NCBI GenBank assembly: GCA_020073615.1
Contig: JAIQEX010000046.1
Span: 1 to 43,617 of the forward strand
DNA: 43,617 bases
Origin: Terriglobia bacterium
GTDB taxonomy: Bacteria; Acidobacteriota; Terriglobia; Bryobacterales; Bryobacteraceae
Reading direction: 5' to 3'
Under the pieces are notes generated by a model. It made no database searches, had not been told where the DNA came from, and was given only the letters and a program-made list of their open reading frames with translations. A program made the translations under genes and the position numbers. Below are positions 7,584 to 16,738 of this stretch, in pieces (the first letter of the stretch is position 1; every line of letters begins with the position of its first letter).

Positions 7584-8888
7584 ATGGAGGAAGTCAAGGT
7601 CGGCATCGTGGGCCTGGGCAATGTGGGCTCGGGGACGCTGGCCATTCTGGCGGAAAATGCGGAGCAGGTGGCGCTCAAGCTGGGCTTCGGGCTTCGGGTG
7701 GTCGCGGTGTGCAGCCGCTCGGTGCACTCCAAGGCGATTCCGGCCGGTCTTGGCCCGGTGTTCAAAACGGCCGACTGGCGCGAGGTTGTAACCCATCCCG
7801 AAGTGCAGATCGTAGCCGAGCTGGTGGGCGGCACCACGGTGGCGGCGGAGATCCTGAATGCGGCTATCGAGAACCGCAAATCGATCGTCACCGCCAACAA
7901 GGAGCTGATGGCTTCCTGCGGACCCGAGATCTGGGAGCGCGCCATTCAGGCGGGCATCAACCTGGCCATGGAAGCGAGCGTCTGCGGCGGCATCCCGATC
8001 CATGCCGTGCTGCGCGAGGGCATCTCGGGCGACCGCGTGATGGCCCTCTACGGCATTCTGAACGGCACCTGCAACTACATTCTCACGGAGATGGAAAAGC
8101 GCGAAGTGCCGCTGGCGGAAGTGCTGGCGGAGGCGCAGCGGCTGGGGTACGCGGAGGCCGATCCGAGCGCCGATATCGACGGCTTCGATGCGCGCTCCAA
8201 GCTGGTGCTGCTGGCCGCGCTGGCGTTCGGCGAGAAGCTCACGCCGTCCGATATTTTCATGGAGGGCATCCGCCGCATCACGCCGGTGGATTTCCGCTAC
8301 GCGCGGCAGTTGCAGCACACCATCCGGCTGATCTGCGGGGCGCGCAAGATTCCCGAAGGAGTGGTGCTGTCGGTGCGGCCGGCGCTGATTCCGGTTTCGA
8401 CCATCCTGGCGGGCGTGCAGGGCCCGTACAATGCGGTCTGGGTGAAGGGCAAGTACGGCGAGGATACGTTCTATTACGGCTGGGGCGCCGGCGCGCTGCC
8501 CACCGGGGTGGCGGTGGTGAGCGACCTGATGAGGGTGGCGCGCGAGATCCGCAGCGGCAGCCCGGAGCGCGTGTCGCCGTTCGCGCACGAGCGGCTGGGG
8601 GAGAATCAACCGGTCTCGATCACCCTGCAAAAGAGCGCCTACTACCTGCGGTTCCGCGTGGACGACCGGCCGGGCATCATCCACAAGCTGGCGGGCATTC
8701 TGACCAACAAAAACATCAGCGTGGAAGCGGTCTTGCAGGAGCCGTGCGACAACCGGCGCGACCTGCCGTTCGTGATCACTGTGGAGCAGACCTCGGAGCA
8801 GTCCATACGCGAGGCGGTGGCGGAGATGGCGCAGCTCGATTTCATGAAAGAGGCTCCGCTGGCACTGCCCATGGAGACGGCGCTATGA
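7584..8888 (+). CDS. hom: Homoserine dehydrogenase
   Basis: 434 residues, the normal length of the monofunctional enzyme with a C-terminal ACT domain. It converts aspartate-semialdehyde to homoserine, the branch point to threonine and methionine. The NAD(P)-binding GLGNVGSG lies at 10-17 and VTANKELMA with Lys106 follows. The signature ADPSADIDGFDARSKLVLL carries the catalytic Lys206. The ACT domain (about 350-430, beginning YYLRFRVDDRPGIIHKLAGIL) is where threonine feedback usually binds. Start ATG at 7584. The following methyltransferase overlaps the stop by four bases (ATGA). No other threonine or methionine genes lie nearby, so this copy stands outside a biosynthetic cluster. Confidence 0.96.
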   Translation: MEEVKVGIVGLGNVGSGTLAILAENAEQVALKLGFGLRVVAVCSRSVHSKAIPAGLGPVFKTADWREVVTHPEVQIVAELVGGTTVAAEILNAAIENRKSIVTANKELMASCGPEIWERAIQAGINLAMEASVCGGIPIHAVLREGISGDRVMALYGILNGTCNYILTEMEKREVPLAEVLAEAQRLGYAEADPSADIDGFDARSKLVLLAALAFGEKLTPSDIFMEGIRRITPVDFRYARQLQHTIRLICGARKIPEGVVLSVRPALIPVSTILAGVQGPYNAVWVKGKYGEDTFYYGWGAGALPTGVAVVSDLMRVAREIRSGSPERVSPFAHERLGENQPVSITLQKSAYYLRFRVDDRPGIIHKLAGILTNKNISVEAVLQEPCDNRRDLPFVITVEQTSEQSIREAVAEMAQLDFMKEAPLALPMETAL

Positions 8889-9556
8889 AGCGGACGGCCG
8901 TTTTCTTAGCCCTTGCGCTGGCAAGCGGACTATCCGCGCAGGTGGCCACGGACGCCAACAAGGCTTACCAGACCGAGCAGGAGCGCCAGTCGGTGGCCAA
9001 ATCGCTCGGCGCCGCCAACCGCGACGAAATGCAGAAGCCGCGGGAGCTGGTGCAGGCGGTGGGCATCGAGCCAGGCATGACGGTGGCGGACGTCGGCACG
9101 GGCATCGGCTACATGCTGCCCTTTCTGAGCCACCGCGTGGGACCCACCGGGCGCGTGATCGCCGAGGACATCTTCGACGATTTCCTGGCCGCGGCCGGGC
9201 AGCGGGTCGAGAACCAGAGCCTGGCCAATGTGACGCTGGTCAAAGGCACGGAGACCGATCCGAAGCTGCCGGAAGGCCAGGTGGACGTAGCGCTGGCGCT
9301 CGACGTCTACCATCACTTCGACTACCCGGAGAAGATGCTGGCGGCCATTCACAAAGCGCTGCGGCCCGCGGGCCGGCTGGTGATTGTGGAGTATTACAAG
9401 AGGGAGTCGGCGATGCCCAACGGCAGGGCCTTGACGCACATCCGGCTGGACATGCCGGATCTCATCAAGGAGGTGGAAGCCAACCACTTCCATCTGATCA
9501 TGGAAAAAGAACACGTCAGGAACGTCCAGTACATGCTGGTCCTGGAGAAGAATTAG
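8885..9556 (+). CDS. Exported class I SAM-dependent methyltransferase
   Basis: 223 residues. The N terminus is a signal peptide (MKRTAVFLALALASGLSAQ), unusual for a methyltransferase but frequent in related acidobacterial and proteobacterial proteins. A Rossmann methyltransferase core follows: motif I VADVGTGIGYMLPFL (about 74-88), acidic EDIFDD after the second strand, and VALALDVYHHFDYPEKML as motif II-IV. The cofactor supply in the periplasm is a puzzle unless the leader is only a membrane anchor facing the cytoplasm. It is translationally coupled to hom, and the DsbA-like gene follows after seven bases, giving a three-gene run. The substrate is unknown. Confidence 0.85.
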   Translation: MKRTAVFLALALASGLSAQVATDANKAYQTEQERQSVAKSLGAANRDEMQKPRELVQAVGIEPGMTVADVGTGIGYMLPFLSHRVGPTGRVIAEDIFDDFLAAAGQRVENQSLANVTLVKGTETDPKLPEGQVDVALALDVYHHFDYPEKMLAAIHKALRPAGRLVIVEYYKRESAMPNGRALTHIRLDMPDLIKEVEANHFHLIMEKEHVRNVQYMLVLEKN

Positions 9557-9563
9557 GTAACGA

Positions 9564-10325
9564 ATGAACAAGGTTTTCCGATACGCACGGATGATGGCGC
9601 TGCCGCTGGCATTGTGGCTGCCGCTGGGGGCGCAGAACTCCAAGAAGGACGCCCGGCAAGAGGAGGGCATCACCCGCCAGCAAGCGGACGAGATATTGAA
9701 CGAGCTGCGCCAGATCCGCCAGTTGCTCGAGAAGCAGGGCGACAAAGGAGCGGCGGCGCAGGGACCGTCCCGAGCGAAGCTCAACCTGGACGGTTTCGAA
9801 ATGCTGGGCTCGAGGGACGCGCCCGTGACCATCGTGGAATTCACCGATTACCAGTGTCCCTTCTGCCAGCGGTTCCACGCGACGGTGTTCGGCGACTTGA
9901 AGAAAAACTACATCGACACCGGGAAGGTGCGCTTCTACAGCCGCGACCTGCCGCTCGATTCCATCCATCCCAACGCCATGCGCGCGGCCCAGGCAGCTCG
10001 TTGCGCCGCCGAGCAGAAGCAGTACTGGAGCCTGCGCGACATCATGGCGACCAATCCCGACAAGCTCGACATGAACAGCCTGGTGGCCGACGCCACCGGC
10101 CTGAAGATGGACGCGAACAGTTTCCGCGCGTGCGTGGAGAGTCAGAAATATAAGGACGCCGTGCAGACCGACGTGCTGGAAGCGATGAAGATCGGAGCCG
10201 AGGCCACGCCGACGTTCGTAGTGGGCAAGAGCACGCCCGATGGCGTGGACGGCGAGCTACTGGTGGGCGCCCAGCCGTACACGTATTTCGTGGCGAAGCT
10301 GAAAGAGCTCGAAGGCGGCAAGTAA
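9564..10325 (+). CDS. DsbA-like thiol-disulfide oxidoreductase
   Basis: 253 residues. A hydrophobic leader (MALPLALWLPLGAQ, about 11-24) is followed by a charged amphipathic segment rich in Q, E, L and R (31-60), probably a short coiled coil. The thioredoxin-fold DSBA domain has the active site Cys98-Pro-Phe-Cys101 in VEFTDYQCPFCQRFH. The cis-proline loop is ATPTFVVG near 215. CPFC is typical of the DsbA/DsbG/BdbD-like group that oxidises or isomerises disulfides in exported proteins. The gene is seven bases after the methyltransferase and ends five bases from a convergent gene, leaving no room for a private terminator. Confidence 0.92.
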   Translation: MNKVFRYARMMALPLALWLPLGAQNSKKDARQEEGITRQQADEILNELRQIRQLLEKQGDKGAAAQGPSRAKLNLDGFEMLGSRDAPVTIVEFTDYQCPFCQRFHATVFGDLKKNYIDTGKVRFYSRDLPLDSIHPNAMRAAQAARCAAEQKQYWSLRDIMATNPDKLDMNSLVADATGLKMDANSFRACVESQKYKDAVQTDVLEAMKIGAEATPTFVVGKSTPDGVDGELLVGAQPYTYFVAKLKELEGGK

Positions 10326-10330
10326 ACGCG

Positions 10331-10840
10331 TCACCGCGCGGCCAAATCCTCGAGAAAAATGCGGCGTGCGGCGGTATACTCCTCCGGCAGCATCGGGCCC
10401 AGCGCAGCCGATCCGGCGGCCTCGGCGCGTTCCTCGCGGAAAGTGGTATCGAGCGAATGAAACGCCAGCGCGCAGGCCTCCACCAAGGCGGCGCTGTAGC
10501 GATCGGCCGAATCGATGAGAGTATTGGCGGCGGCGAGAATCCGCTCGGCGGCGCCGACGCGCTCCGGCGCGGCCTCGACGATGGACTGGCAGCGGGAAAG
10601 GCGCAGGTGCGGCCCGAAGGCGGCCACCAGCGTGGCCCAGCGGTCGAGCACGATGAGCGCTCCGTAGCGGTGGCTATCGAGCGTCATCTCATAGGCGAAG
10701 GCCGCGCCCTTGGCCTGGCCTTCGAGGCGGCGCAGGGCGATAGTGGCGGCATTCAATTCGCCGGCCAGTGAATCCACGAAGGCGGCGGCACAGGCCAAGA
10801 ACTGCGGCTCGCTGAGGCTGGGATAGCGGGTGATGCGCAA
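10331..10840 (-). CDS. Uncharacterised alpha-helical protein
   Basis: 169 residues, ATG at 10840. It has no signal peptide or membrane helix. The composition (alanine, leucine, arginine and glutamate in heptad-like order) predicts an all-helical protein. I do not recognise a family. It is 9 bases downstream of the 92-residue gene on the same strand, so the pair is likely cotranscribed. It converges on the DsbA-like gene. Confidence 0.6.
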   Translation of the reverse strand: MRITRYPSLSEPQFLACAAAFVDSLAGELNAATIALRRLEGQAKGAAFAYEMTLDSHRYGALIVLDRWATLVAAFGPHLRLSRCQSIVEAAPERVGAAERILAAANTLIDSADRYSAALVEACALAFHSLDTTFREERAEAAGSAALGPMLPEEYTAARRIFLEDLAAR

Positions 10841-10849
10841 GGAGATGCC

Positions 10850-11128
10850 TCAGGCGCTGTGGTCGCCCAAAGCGCGTTCGACTTCGCCGGGATCGAGGCG
10901 CTCGCCGTCGTTGAGGCGGTTGAGGAGGGACGCGATGATCTCCTTGGCTTCGTCCTTGCCGAAGTTCTTGATGAAGCCGTCGTAGAAATGCTCGCCCGCC
11001 AGCGCGTGATTGATTTCGGTTTCCTTGTTGTGATCCTGCAGTTCGGTAAAGTAGACCACGCGATACTTGCCGGTGTAGCCGGTTTCGCGATAGATCTCGA
11101 ACATCACTTTATCGGACTCGAACAGCAT
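10850..11128 (-). CDS. Small acidic conserved-looking protein, unknown function
   Basis: 92 residues, ATG at 11128, soluble and acidic. It has an N-terminal beta-rich part (FEIYRETGYTGKYRVVYFTEL) and a helical C-terminal half (DEAKEIIASLLNRLNDGERLDPGEVERAL). No motif identifies a function. The well-mixed composition, unlike shadow frames here, supports a true gene. It heads a two-gene run with the 169-residue protein. tRNA-Leu lies 94 bases upstream on the same strand. Confidence 0.65.
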   Translation of the reverse strand: MLFESDKVMFEIYRETGYTGKYRVVYFTELQDHNKETEINHALAGEHFYDGFIKNFGKDEAKEIIASLLNRLNDGERLDPGEVERALGDHSA

Positions 11129-11222
11129 AGTTTCGAGGGTATCACAGCTTCTGCGCGCCCTCGGCGCGGAGGAGGATGGGGCAGGGAAGGGCCGCCGCCG
11201 GCGCGGGAGGGTACTTCAGATC

Positions 11223-11309
11223 TGGTGCGGATGAGAGGACTTGAACCTCCACACCCTTGCGGGTACATGGACCTGAACCATGCGCGTCTGCCAATTCCGC
11301 CACATCCGC
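11223..11309 (-). tRNA. tRNA-Leu(CAG)
   Basis: On the minus strand the acceptor GCGGATG pairs with CATCCGC, followed by discriminator A and an encoded CCA (11223-11225). The D arm has GGCGGAATTGGCAGACGC. The anticodon stem CATGG/CCATG encloses TTCAGGT, giving anticodon CAG. A long variable arm (ACCCGCAAGGGT) marks a class II tRNA, and the T arm contains GGTTCAAGTCC. All features fit leucine and CTG codons. Confidence 0.96.
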
Positions 11310-11395
11310 ACGTTGGGGTTGCGACTCTATTTTTTCAGACCGCGGTGCGGGAGTCAACTTCCCGGGAAAGCCGGGGGTAGGGCGGTCTACGCGGG

Positions 11396-13894
11396 CTACT
11401 CCCAGCGCAGCGCCCGCATGGGGTCGATGCCCGTCGCCCGCCGCGCCGGCAAATAGCCCGCCAGGGCGGAGATGGCGGCGATTCCGAAAGCGGCCAGCAC
11501 CATGGTCGGCACATCGGCCGGCTGGATGCCGAACAATTGCGTCTCGATGAGGCGCGTCAGCCCCCACGCCGCGGGCAGCCCCACGGCGACGCCAATCGCG
11601 GCCAGCAACAGCACTTCGCGCATCACCAGCCACACCACGCTGGCGCCGCCCGCGCCCAGCGCCATGCGGATGCCGATTTCGCGCGTGCGCCGCACCACCA
11701 TGTAGGCCATCACGCCGTACAGGCCCAGCGCCGCGAGCAGCGTCGCAAGCATGCCGAAAACGCTCGAAAGCGCCGCCAGCATCCGCTCCGTCACCAGCGA
11801 TTTGTCCAACTGCTGTTCCAGTGTGCGCATACCGAAAACGGGGACGCTCGCATCCACCTCGTGCACCGTCCGGCGCAACGCGGAGAACAGGCGCGCGGGG
11901 TCGCCGTGCGTGCGCACGTAGGCGGACATCCCGGTTACGAATTCCACCTGCTGGTAGGGGCGGTAGAGCTCGATGGGAATTTCATCGCGCATGCTCTCGT
12001 ACTTGGTATCCTTCACCACGCCCACGATTTCAATGTCCAGCTTCGTGCCCGGGTTGCCGCCCATTCCCACGTGTCGCCCCAGCGCATTGCCGCCGAAATA
12101 TCGCCGGGCGAATTTCTCGTTCACGATCCCCACCCTGGGCATGCCGGTGTCGTCTTTGAGGTTGAAGTCGCGGCCCAGGAGCAGGGGAATCCCCAGGGTG
12201 GCGAAGAAGGCCGGCGTGATGAACTGCATGTGCGGATTGATCCATTCGCCCTGCTTGACGCTGTAGCCCTCGACGGCCACGGAGCTGTCCCACTCGTTAT
12301 TGTCCAGCACTGGGATCACGGCCAGGGCGGTTGACGATGTCCCCGGCATGGCCGTCATGCGCTCCACCAGTTGCCGGTAGAACTGGAGGCTGCGCTCCGG
12401 CTTGTATCCGTTGAGCGTGGGGTCGAGCGAAAACGTCACCAGATTCTCCGTCTGGAAACCGGGATTGAGTCCTCTCAGGTTCTTCAAACTCTGCATGAAT
12501 AATCCCGCCCCGATCAGCAACAGGAGCGAGAGCGCCACCTGCGCCACCACCAGGCTCTTGCGCAAGCCGGCGCCCGCGCCGCCCACCACCGCGCCGCCCT
12601 CGTCCTTCAGCGTGCGCGCCAGCTCCGGCCGCGTGGCCTGGAGCGCTGGCGCCAGCCCGAACAGCAGGCCCGTCAACAGGGCGACCGCGGCCGTGAAGCC
12701 CAGGACCCGCGCATCGGGCGTGCTGGAAATGGCGAGCGGCACCGTGCCCGCGGGCAGAAAACCGACCAGCGCCTTGTCGATCCACACCGCAAGCCCCAGT
12801 CCCAGGGCGCCGCCCAGGGCCGAAAGCAGCAGGCTCTCCGCCAACAACTGGCGGACCAGGCGCAGCCGGCCGGCGCCCAGGGCCAGCCGCACCGCGACTT
12901 CCTTCTGCCGCGCGGTGGCGCGCGCCAGCAGCAGGTTGGCCACGTTCGAGCAGGCGATCAGCAGCACCAGCCCCACCATGGCCATCAGCGCCTCGAGCGG
13001 CTTGGAGAATTGACGCCGCAGACCGCTCCGCCCCTTGGCCGCCGGCAACAGGTCCATCCACATCTTGAGGAACTGCTGCTTGGTGTGCTCGGTGGCGCGG
13101 GCGAATGCTTGGTCCTGCACTTCCATGGCGAGGATCTGGTGGAACAGCGGCTGCAGGCCGGCCTTGGCGCGCTCCAGCGTGATTCCCGGCTTGAGCCGGC
13201 CGAACACTTGCGCGAAGCGGCTGCGGCGCTCGTTCAGGCTGTACCACGGGCCCGGGGTCATCTCCTTCTTCATGGTTATGGGAATGCGGATCTGCGGCGC
13301 GTAACCGGGCTCGACGCCGTCGAAGCCGGCCTGGCTCACGCCCACGACGGTCAGCGGGTACCCGTTCACCACGATGCGCCGGCCGACCACGCCGCGGTCT
13401 CCGGCGAACCGCGTCTTCCAGAAGCCGTAGCTCAACACGGCCAGCGGATGGCCGCCCTGCATCAGGTCGTCGGCGGCGGTGAACACGCGGCCCAGCGCCG
13501 CCCCCACGCCCAGCACCGGAAAGTAATTGCCCGAGACCAGCTCGCCCGTCACCAGCTCTGTCCTTCCCTCCGAGGTCAGGCTCAAGGTCATGTCGAAGCG
13601 GCAGAACATGGACTGGAAGACCTGGTTTTTGTCGCGGAAATCCTGGTACATCGGGTAGGAGATGGCGTTGGACCCGGTGTTGCTGCCGTAGTGGTTGCCC
13701 CGCGCGGTCAGCAGCACCAGCTCTTCGGGATGCTGCACCGGGAGCACTTGCAGAAGGAGCTGGTCGATGAGCGTGAAGATGGCGGTGTTGGCGCCGATTC
13801 CCAGGGCGAGCGAGAGCACCGCCACGGAGGTAAACAGCGGCGCCTTGCGCAGCGTGCGCAGCGCGTAACGTAAATCCTGCACCAGGGTAGCCAT
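11396..13894 (-). CDS. ADOP-type MacB/FtsX permease, downstream tandem copy
   Basis: 832 residues. It has two repeats of the same plan: an N-terminal membrane helix (APLFTSVAVLSLALGIGANTAIF, about 19-41), a periplasmic MacB domain, three helices from about residue 302 starting LEALMAMVGLVLLIACSNVANLL, then a second periplasmic domain and a final FtsX block ending in YLPARRATGIDPMRALRWE. This is the acidobacterial duplicated orphan permease family, which has no ATPase of its own. The N-terminal cytoplasmic prefix found in the 872-residue copy at 19241 is missing. It starts 12 bases after the closely similar gene at 13907-16408. The transported substrate is unknown. Confidence 0.92.
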   Translation of the reverse strand: MATLVQDLRYALRTLRKAPLFTSVAVLSLALGIGANTAIFTLIDQLLLQVLPVQHPEELVLLTARGNHYGSNTGSNAISYPMYQDFRDKNQVFQSMFCRFDMTLSLTSEGRTELVTGELVSGNYFPVLGVGAALGRVFTAADDLMQGGHPLAVLSYGFWKTRFAGDRGVVGRRIVVNGYPLTVVGVSQAGFDGVEPGYAPQIRIPITMKKEMTPGPWYSLNERRSRFAQVFGRLKPGITLERAKAGLQPLFHQILAMEVQDQAFARATEHTKQQFLKMWMDLLPAAKGRSGLRRQFSKPLEALMAMVGLVLLIACSNVANLLLARATARQKEVAVRLALGAGRLRLVRQLLAESLLLSALGGALGLGLAVWIDKALVGFLPAGTVPLAISSTPDARVLGFTAAVALLTGLLFGLAPALQATRPELARTLKDEGGAVVGGAGAGLRKSLVVAQVALSLLLLIGAGLFMQSLKNLRGLNPGFQTENLVTFSLDPTLNGYKPERSLQFYRQLVERMTAMPGTSSTALAVIPVLDNNEWDSSVAVEGYSVKQGEWINPHMQFITPAFFATLGIPLLLGRDFNLKDDTGMPRVGIVNEKFARRYFGGNALGRHVGMGGNPGTKLDIEIVGVVKDTKYESMRDEIPIELYRPYQQVEFVTGMSAYVRTHGDPARLFSALRRTVHEVDASVPVFGMRTLEQQLDKSLVTERMLAALSSVFGMLATLLAALGLYGVMAYMVVRRTREIGIRMALGAGGASVVWLVMREVLLLAAIGVAVGLPAAWGLTRLIETQLFGIQPADVPTMVLAAFGIAAISALAGYLPARRATGIDPMRALRWE

Positions 13895-13906
13895 ACGTGT
13901 CGCTCC

Positions 13907-16408
13907 TTACTCCCAGCGCAGGGCGCGCATAGCGTCGATGCCCGTGGCCCGCCGCGCCGGCAGGTAGCCGGCCAAAGCGGCGATGGCGGCGATCCCGAAC
14001 GCGGCCAGCGTCATGGTCGGCAGGTCGGCCGGCTTGACGCCGAACAACTGCGCTTCGATGAGCCGCGTCAACCCCCAGGCCGACGGCAGTCCCACGGCGA
14101 CCCCGATCGCCGCCAGCAGCAGCACCTCGCGCATCACCAGCCATACGACGCTGCCGCCGCCCGCGCCCAGCGCCATGCGGATGCCGATTTCGCGCGTGCG
14201 CCGCGCCACCATGTAGGCCATCACGCCGTACAGGCCGAGCGCCGCCAGCAGCGTCGCCAAACTCCCGAAGACGCTCGAAAGCGCCGCCAGCAGCCGCTCC
14301 GTGACCAGCGAATTCTCCACCTGCTGATCGAGCGTGCGCATTTCATACAGCGGCACGCTGGCATCCACCTCGCGCACTACTCGCCCCATCGTGGAAGAAA
14401 GGTTCGCGGGATCGCCCTGTGTCCGCACATACGCCGCCATGCCATCCACGAACTCCGCCTGGCGGTAAGGAATGTACAGCTCATAGGGCATCTCGTCGCG
14501 CATGTTTTCGTACTTGGTATCGCCCACCACGCCGACAATTTCGATGTCCGTTTTGGTGCCGGGATTCTTGCCGAACCCCACGTGGCGCCCCAGCGCATTG
14601 CCCCCGCCGAAGTAGCGCTTCGCGAATTTCTGGTTGACGATTCCCACCTTGGGAGCGCCCGCGTCGTCCTTCAAGTTGAAATCGCGGCCCAGCAGAATGG
14701 GAATCTGGAGCGTGGCGAAGTAGCCGGTCGAGCAGAATTGCATGTAGGGATCTACCGTCTCCCCCTGCTTGGCGGTGTATCCCTCCACGGTCACCCAGTT
14801 GTCCCATTCGTTGTCGGCCAGCAGCGGGATCACCGCCAGAGTCATCGATTTCACGCCCGGCAACGCCTCCACCCGTTCGGTGAGTTGCCGGTAATACTGC
14901 AAGGTCCAATCCCGTTTGTAGCCGCTCAGGGTGGGCTCCACGGAAAAGGTCAGCAGGTTGCGCGTCTGGAATCCCGGGTTCAACGTTTTCAGGTTCTGCA
15001 AACTTTGAATGAAAAGGCCGGCCCCGATCAACAGCAGCAGCGAGAGCGCGACCTGCGCCACCACCAGGCCTTTGCGCAGGAGCACGGAAGTGCCGCCCAC
15101 CACCGCGCCGGCCTGGTCCTTCAGTGTCGATGCCAGTTGCGGCCGCGTGGCCTGCAATGCCGGCGCGAGGCCGAATAGCAGGCCGGTGAGCAGCGACACC
15201 GCCAGGGTGAAGCCGAGGACCGCCCCGTCCGGCGTGCTCGAAAGCGTGAAGGGAGTGGTGCTCGGAGGCAGGAAGGCGATCAGGGCGCGATCCATCGACA
15301 CGGCGAGCCCCAGGCCGGCCGCGCCGCCCATGGCGGAGAGGAGCACGCTCTCCACCAGCAGTTGCCCCACCAGGCGCCGGCGGCTCGCGCCCAGCGCCAG
15401 CCGGACGGCGATCTCCCTTTGCCGCGCCGAAGCGCGCGCGATCAGCAGGTTCGCCAGGTTCGAGCAGGCGATCAGCAACACCAGCCCCACGATGGCCATC
15501 AGCGCCCGCAGCGGCTTGGAAAACTGCCGGCGCAACTGCGACCGGCCCTTGGAGCCCGGCAGCACGTCCATCCACATACTCAGAAACTGCTGCCGCGTGT
15601 AAGCCGTGGTCTTGGCAAACGCGGGCATGGCCACTTCCATCTGCAGCGTCTGGTGAAAGAGCGGCTGCAATCCGGCCTTGGCGCGGTCGATAGTCATGCC
15701 CGGATTCATCCGGCCGAACACCTGCACGAAGCGGCGGCGCCGGTCGTTCAACTGCGGGAACGGAGTGCGCGGCGACTCGTCCTGCATGGTGATGGGAATG
15801 CGAATCTGCGGCGCGTATCCCGGCTCCACGCCGTCGAAGCCCGCCTGGCTCACACCCACGATGGTGAGCGGATACCCGTTCACCACGATCTTCTTGCCGA
15901 TGACGCCGCGGTCCCCGGCGAAGCGGGTCTTCCAATACGTGTAGCTGAGCACCGCCAGCGGATGGCCTCCCTGTACGAGATCGTCCGCGGCGGTGAACAC
16001 GCGTCCCAGCGCCGCTCCCACACCCAGCACGGGGAAGTAGTTTCCGGAGACCATTTCTCCCGAGGCCAGTTCGGTCTTCCCTTCGAAGGCCAGGCTGAGG
16101 GTCCGGCCATGGCGGCAGAACATGCCGCTGAAGACCTGGTTCTTATCGCGGAAATCCTGGTACATCGGGTAGGAAATCGCGTTGGAGCCATTGTTGCTGC
16201 CGTAGTGCTGCCCCCGCGCCGTCAGCAGCACCAGTTGCTCGGGGTGGTGGACCGGCAACTGTTCGAGGATGAGCTGATTGATCAAGGTGAAGATGGCCGC
16301 GTTGGCCCCGATGCCCAGCGCCAGGGACAGCACCGCCACCGCGGCGAACAACGGCGCTTTCCGCAGCGTGCGTAGCGCGTATCGCAGGTCCTGAAAAAAG
16401 GTAGCCAT
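13907..16408 (-). CDS. ADOP-type MacB/FtsX permease, upstream tandem copy
   Basis: 833 residues, aligned end to end with its downstream neighbour with very few gaps and long identical stretches (for example the whole of DFRDKNQVF and most of the last 120 residues), so the pair arose by tandem duplication. Layout: helix at about 19-41, MacB periplasmic domain to about 295, three helices (LRALMAIVGLVLLIACSNLANLL onward), second periplasmic domain, and C-terminal FtsX helices ending YLPARRATGIDAMRALRWE. A TATAAC hexamer lies six bases before the ATG on the coding strand. No ABC ATPase or PadR gene is adjacent. Confidence 0.92.
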   Translation of the reverse strand: MATFFQDLRYALRTLRKAPLFAAVAVLSLALGIGANAAIFTLINQLILEQLPVHHPEQLVLLTARGQHYGSNNGSNAISYPMYQDFRDKNQVFSGMFCRHGRTLSLAFEGKTELASGEMVSGNYFPVLGVGAALGRVFTAADDLVQGGHPLAVLSYTYWKTRFAGDRGVIGKKIVVNGYPLTIVGVSQAGFDGVEPGYAPQIRIPITMQDESPRTPFPQLNDRRRRFVQVFGRMNPGMTIDRAKAGLQPLFHQTLQMEVAMPAFAKTTAYTRQQFLSMWMDVLPGSKGRSQLRRQFSKPLRALMAIVGLVLLIACSNLANLLIARASARQREIAVRLALGASRRRLVGQLLVESVLLSAMGGAAGLGLAVSMDRALIAFLPPSTTPFTLSSTPDGAVLGFTLAVSLLTGLLFGLAPALQATRPQLASTLKDQAGAVVGGTSVLLRKGLVVAQVALSLLLLIGAGLFIQSLQNLKTLNPGFQTRNLLTFSVEPTLSGYKRDWTLQYYRQLTERVEALPGVKSMTLAVIPLLADNEWDNWVTVEGYTAKQGETVDPYMQFCSTGYFATLQIPILLGRDFNLKDDAGAPKVGIVNQKFAKRYFGGGNALGRHVGFGKNPGTKTDIEIVGVVGDTKYENMRDEMPYELYIPYRQAEFVDGMAAYVRTQGDPANLSSTMGRVVREVDASVPLYEMRTLDQQVENSLVTERLLAALSSVFGSLATLLAALGLYGVMAYMVARRTREIGIRMALGAGGGSVVWLVMREVLLLAAIGVAVGLPSAWGLTRLIEAQLFGVKPADLPTMTLAAFGIAAIAALAGYLPARRATGIDAMRALRWE

Positions 16409-16486
16409 CGACCGTTATACTGCCGGACGCGGAAAAGGTTACGGGGAAGAGGGCGTCGGGAGCCCGATGGGGTGTATCGTAAAAGC

Positions 16487-16738
16487 ATGGCGGTGCGACT
16501 CAGGCCCGAAACAGAACGGCTCGTTCAGGAGGAGACCGAAAAGGGGCATTTCCCATCGGTAGATGAATTCATCGTGCAGGCAGTCCTTGCCCTTCGTGAG
16601 AACCGAACCGCCAAAGGCACTACAGTCTCGCGGAAACCGCGCAAAGATCTTGCCGATGTCCTCAGTGAACCACCGTTTGCCGGCTCGGAGCTGAATCTGG
16701 AGAGGCAACGGGATTACCCAGGGCCACTCGATCTGTGA
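16487..16738 (+). CDS. VapB-like antitoxin (ribbon-helix-helix type)
   Basis: 83 residues from ATG at 16487; the GTG at 16472 would add only five residues. The opening MAVRLRPETERLVQEETEKGHFPSVDEFIVQAVLAL has the beta-strand/helix/helix spacing of CopG/ParD-like ribbon-helix-helix DNA-binding antitoxins. A flexible charged tail (FAGSELNLERQRDYPGPLDL) would wrap the toxin. The PIN-domain toxin gene begins inside its stop codon (GTGA), the usual coupling in type II modules. It would bind DNA at its own promoter, but no palindrome is seen in the 78 bases upstream. Confidence 0.8.
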   Translation: MAVRLRPETERLVQEETEKGHFPSVDEFIVQAVLALRENRTAKGTTVSRKPRKDLADVLSEPPFAGSELNLERQRDYPGPLDL

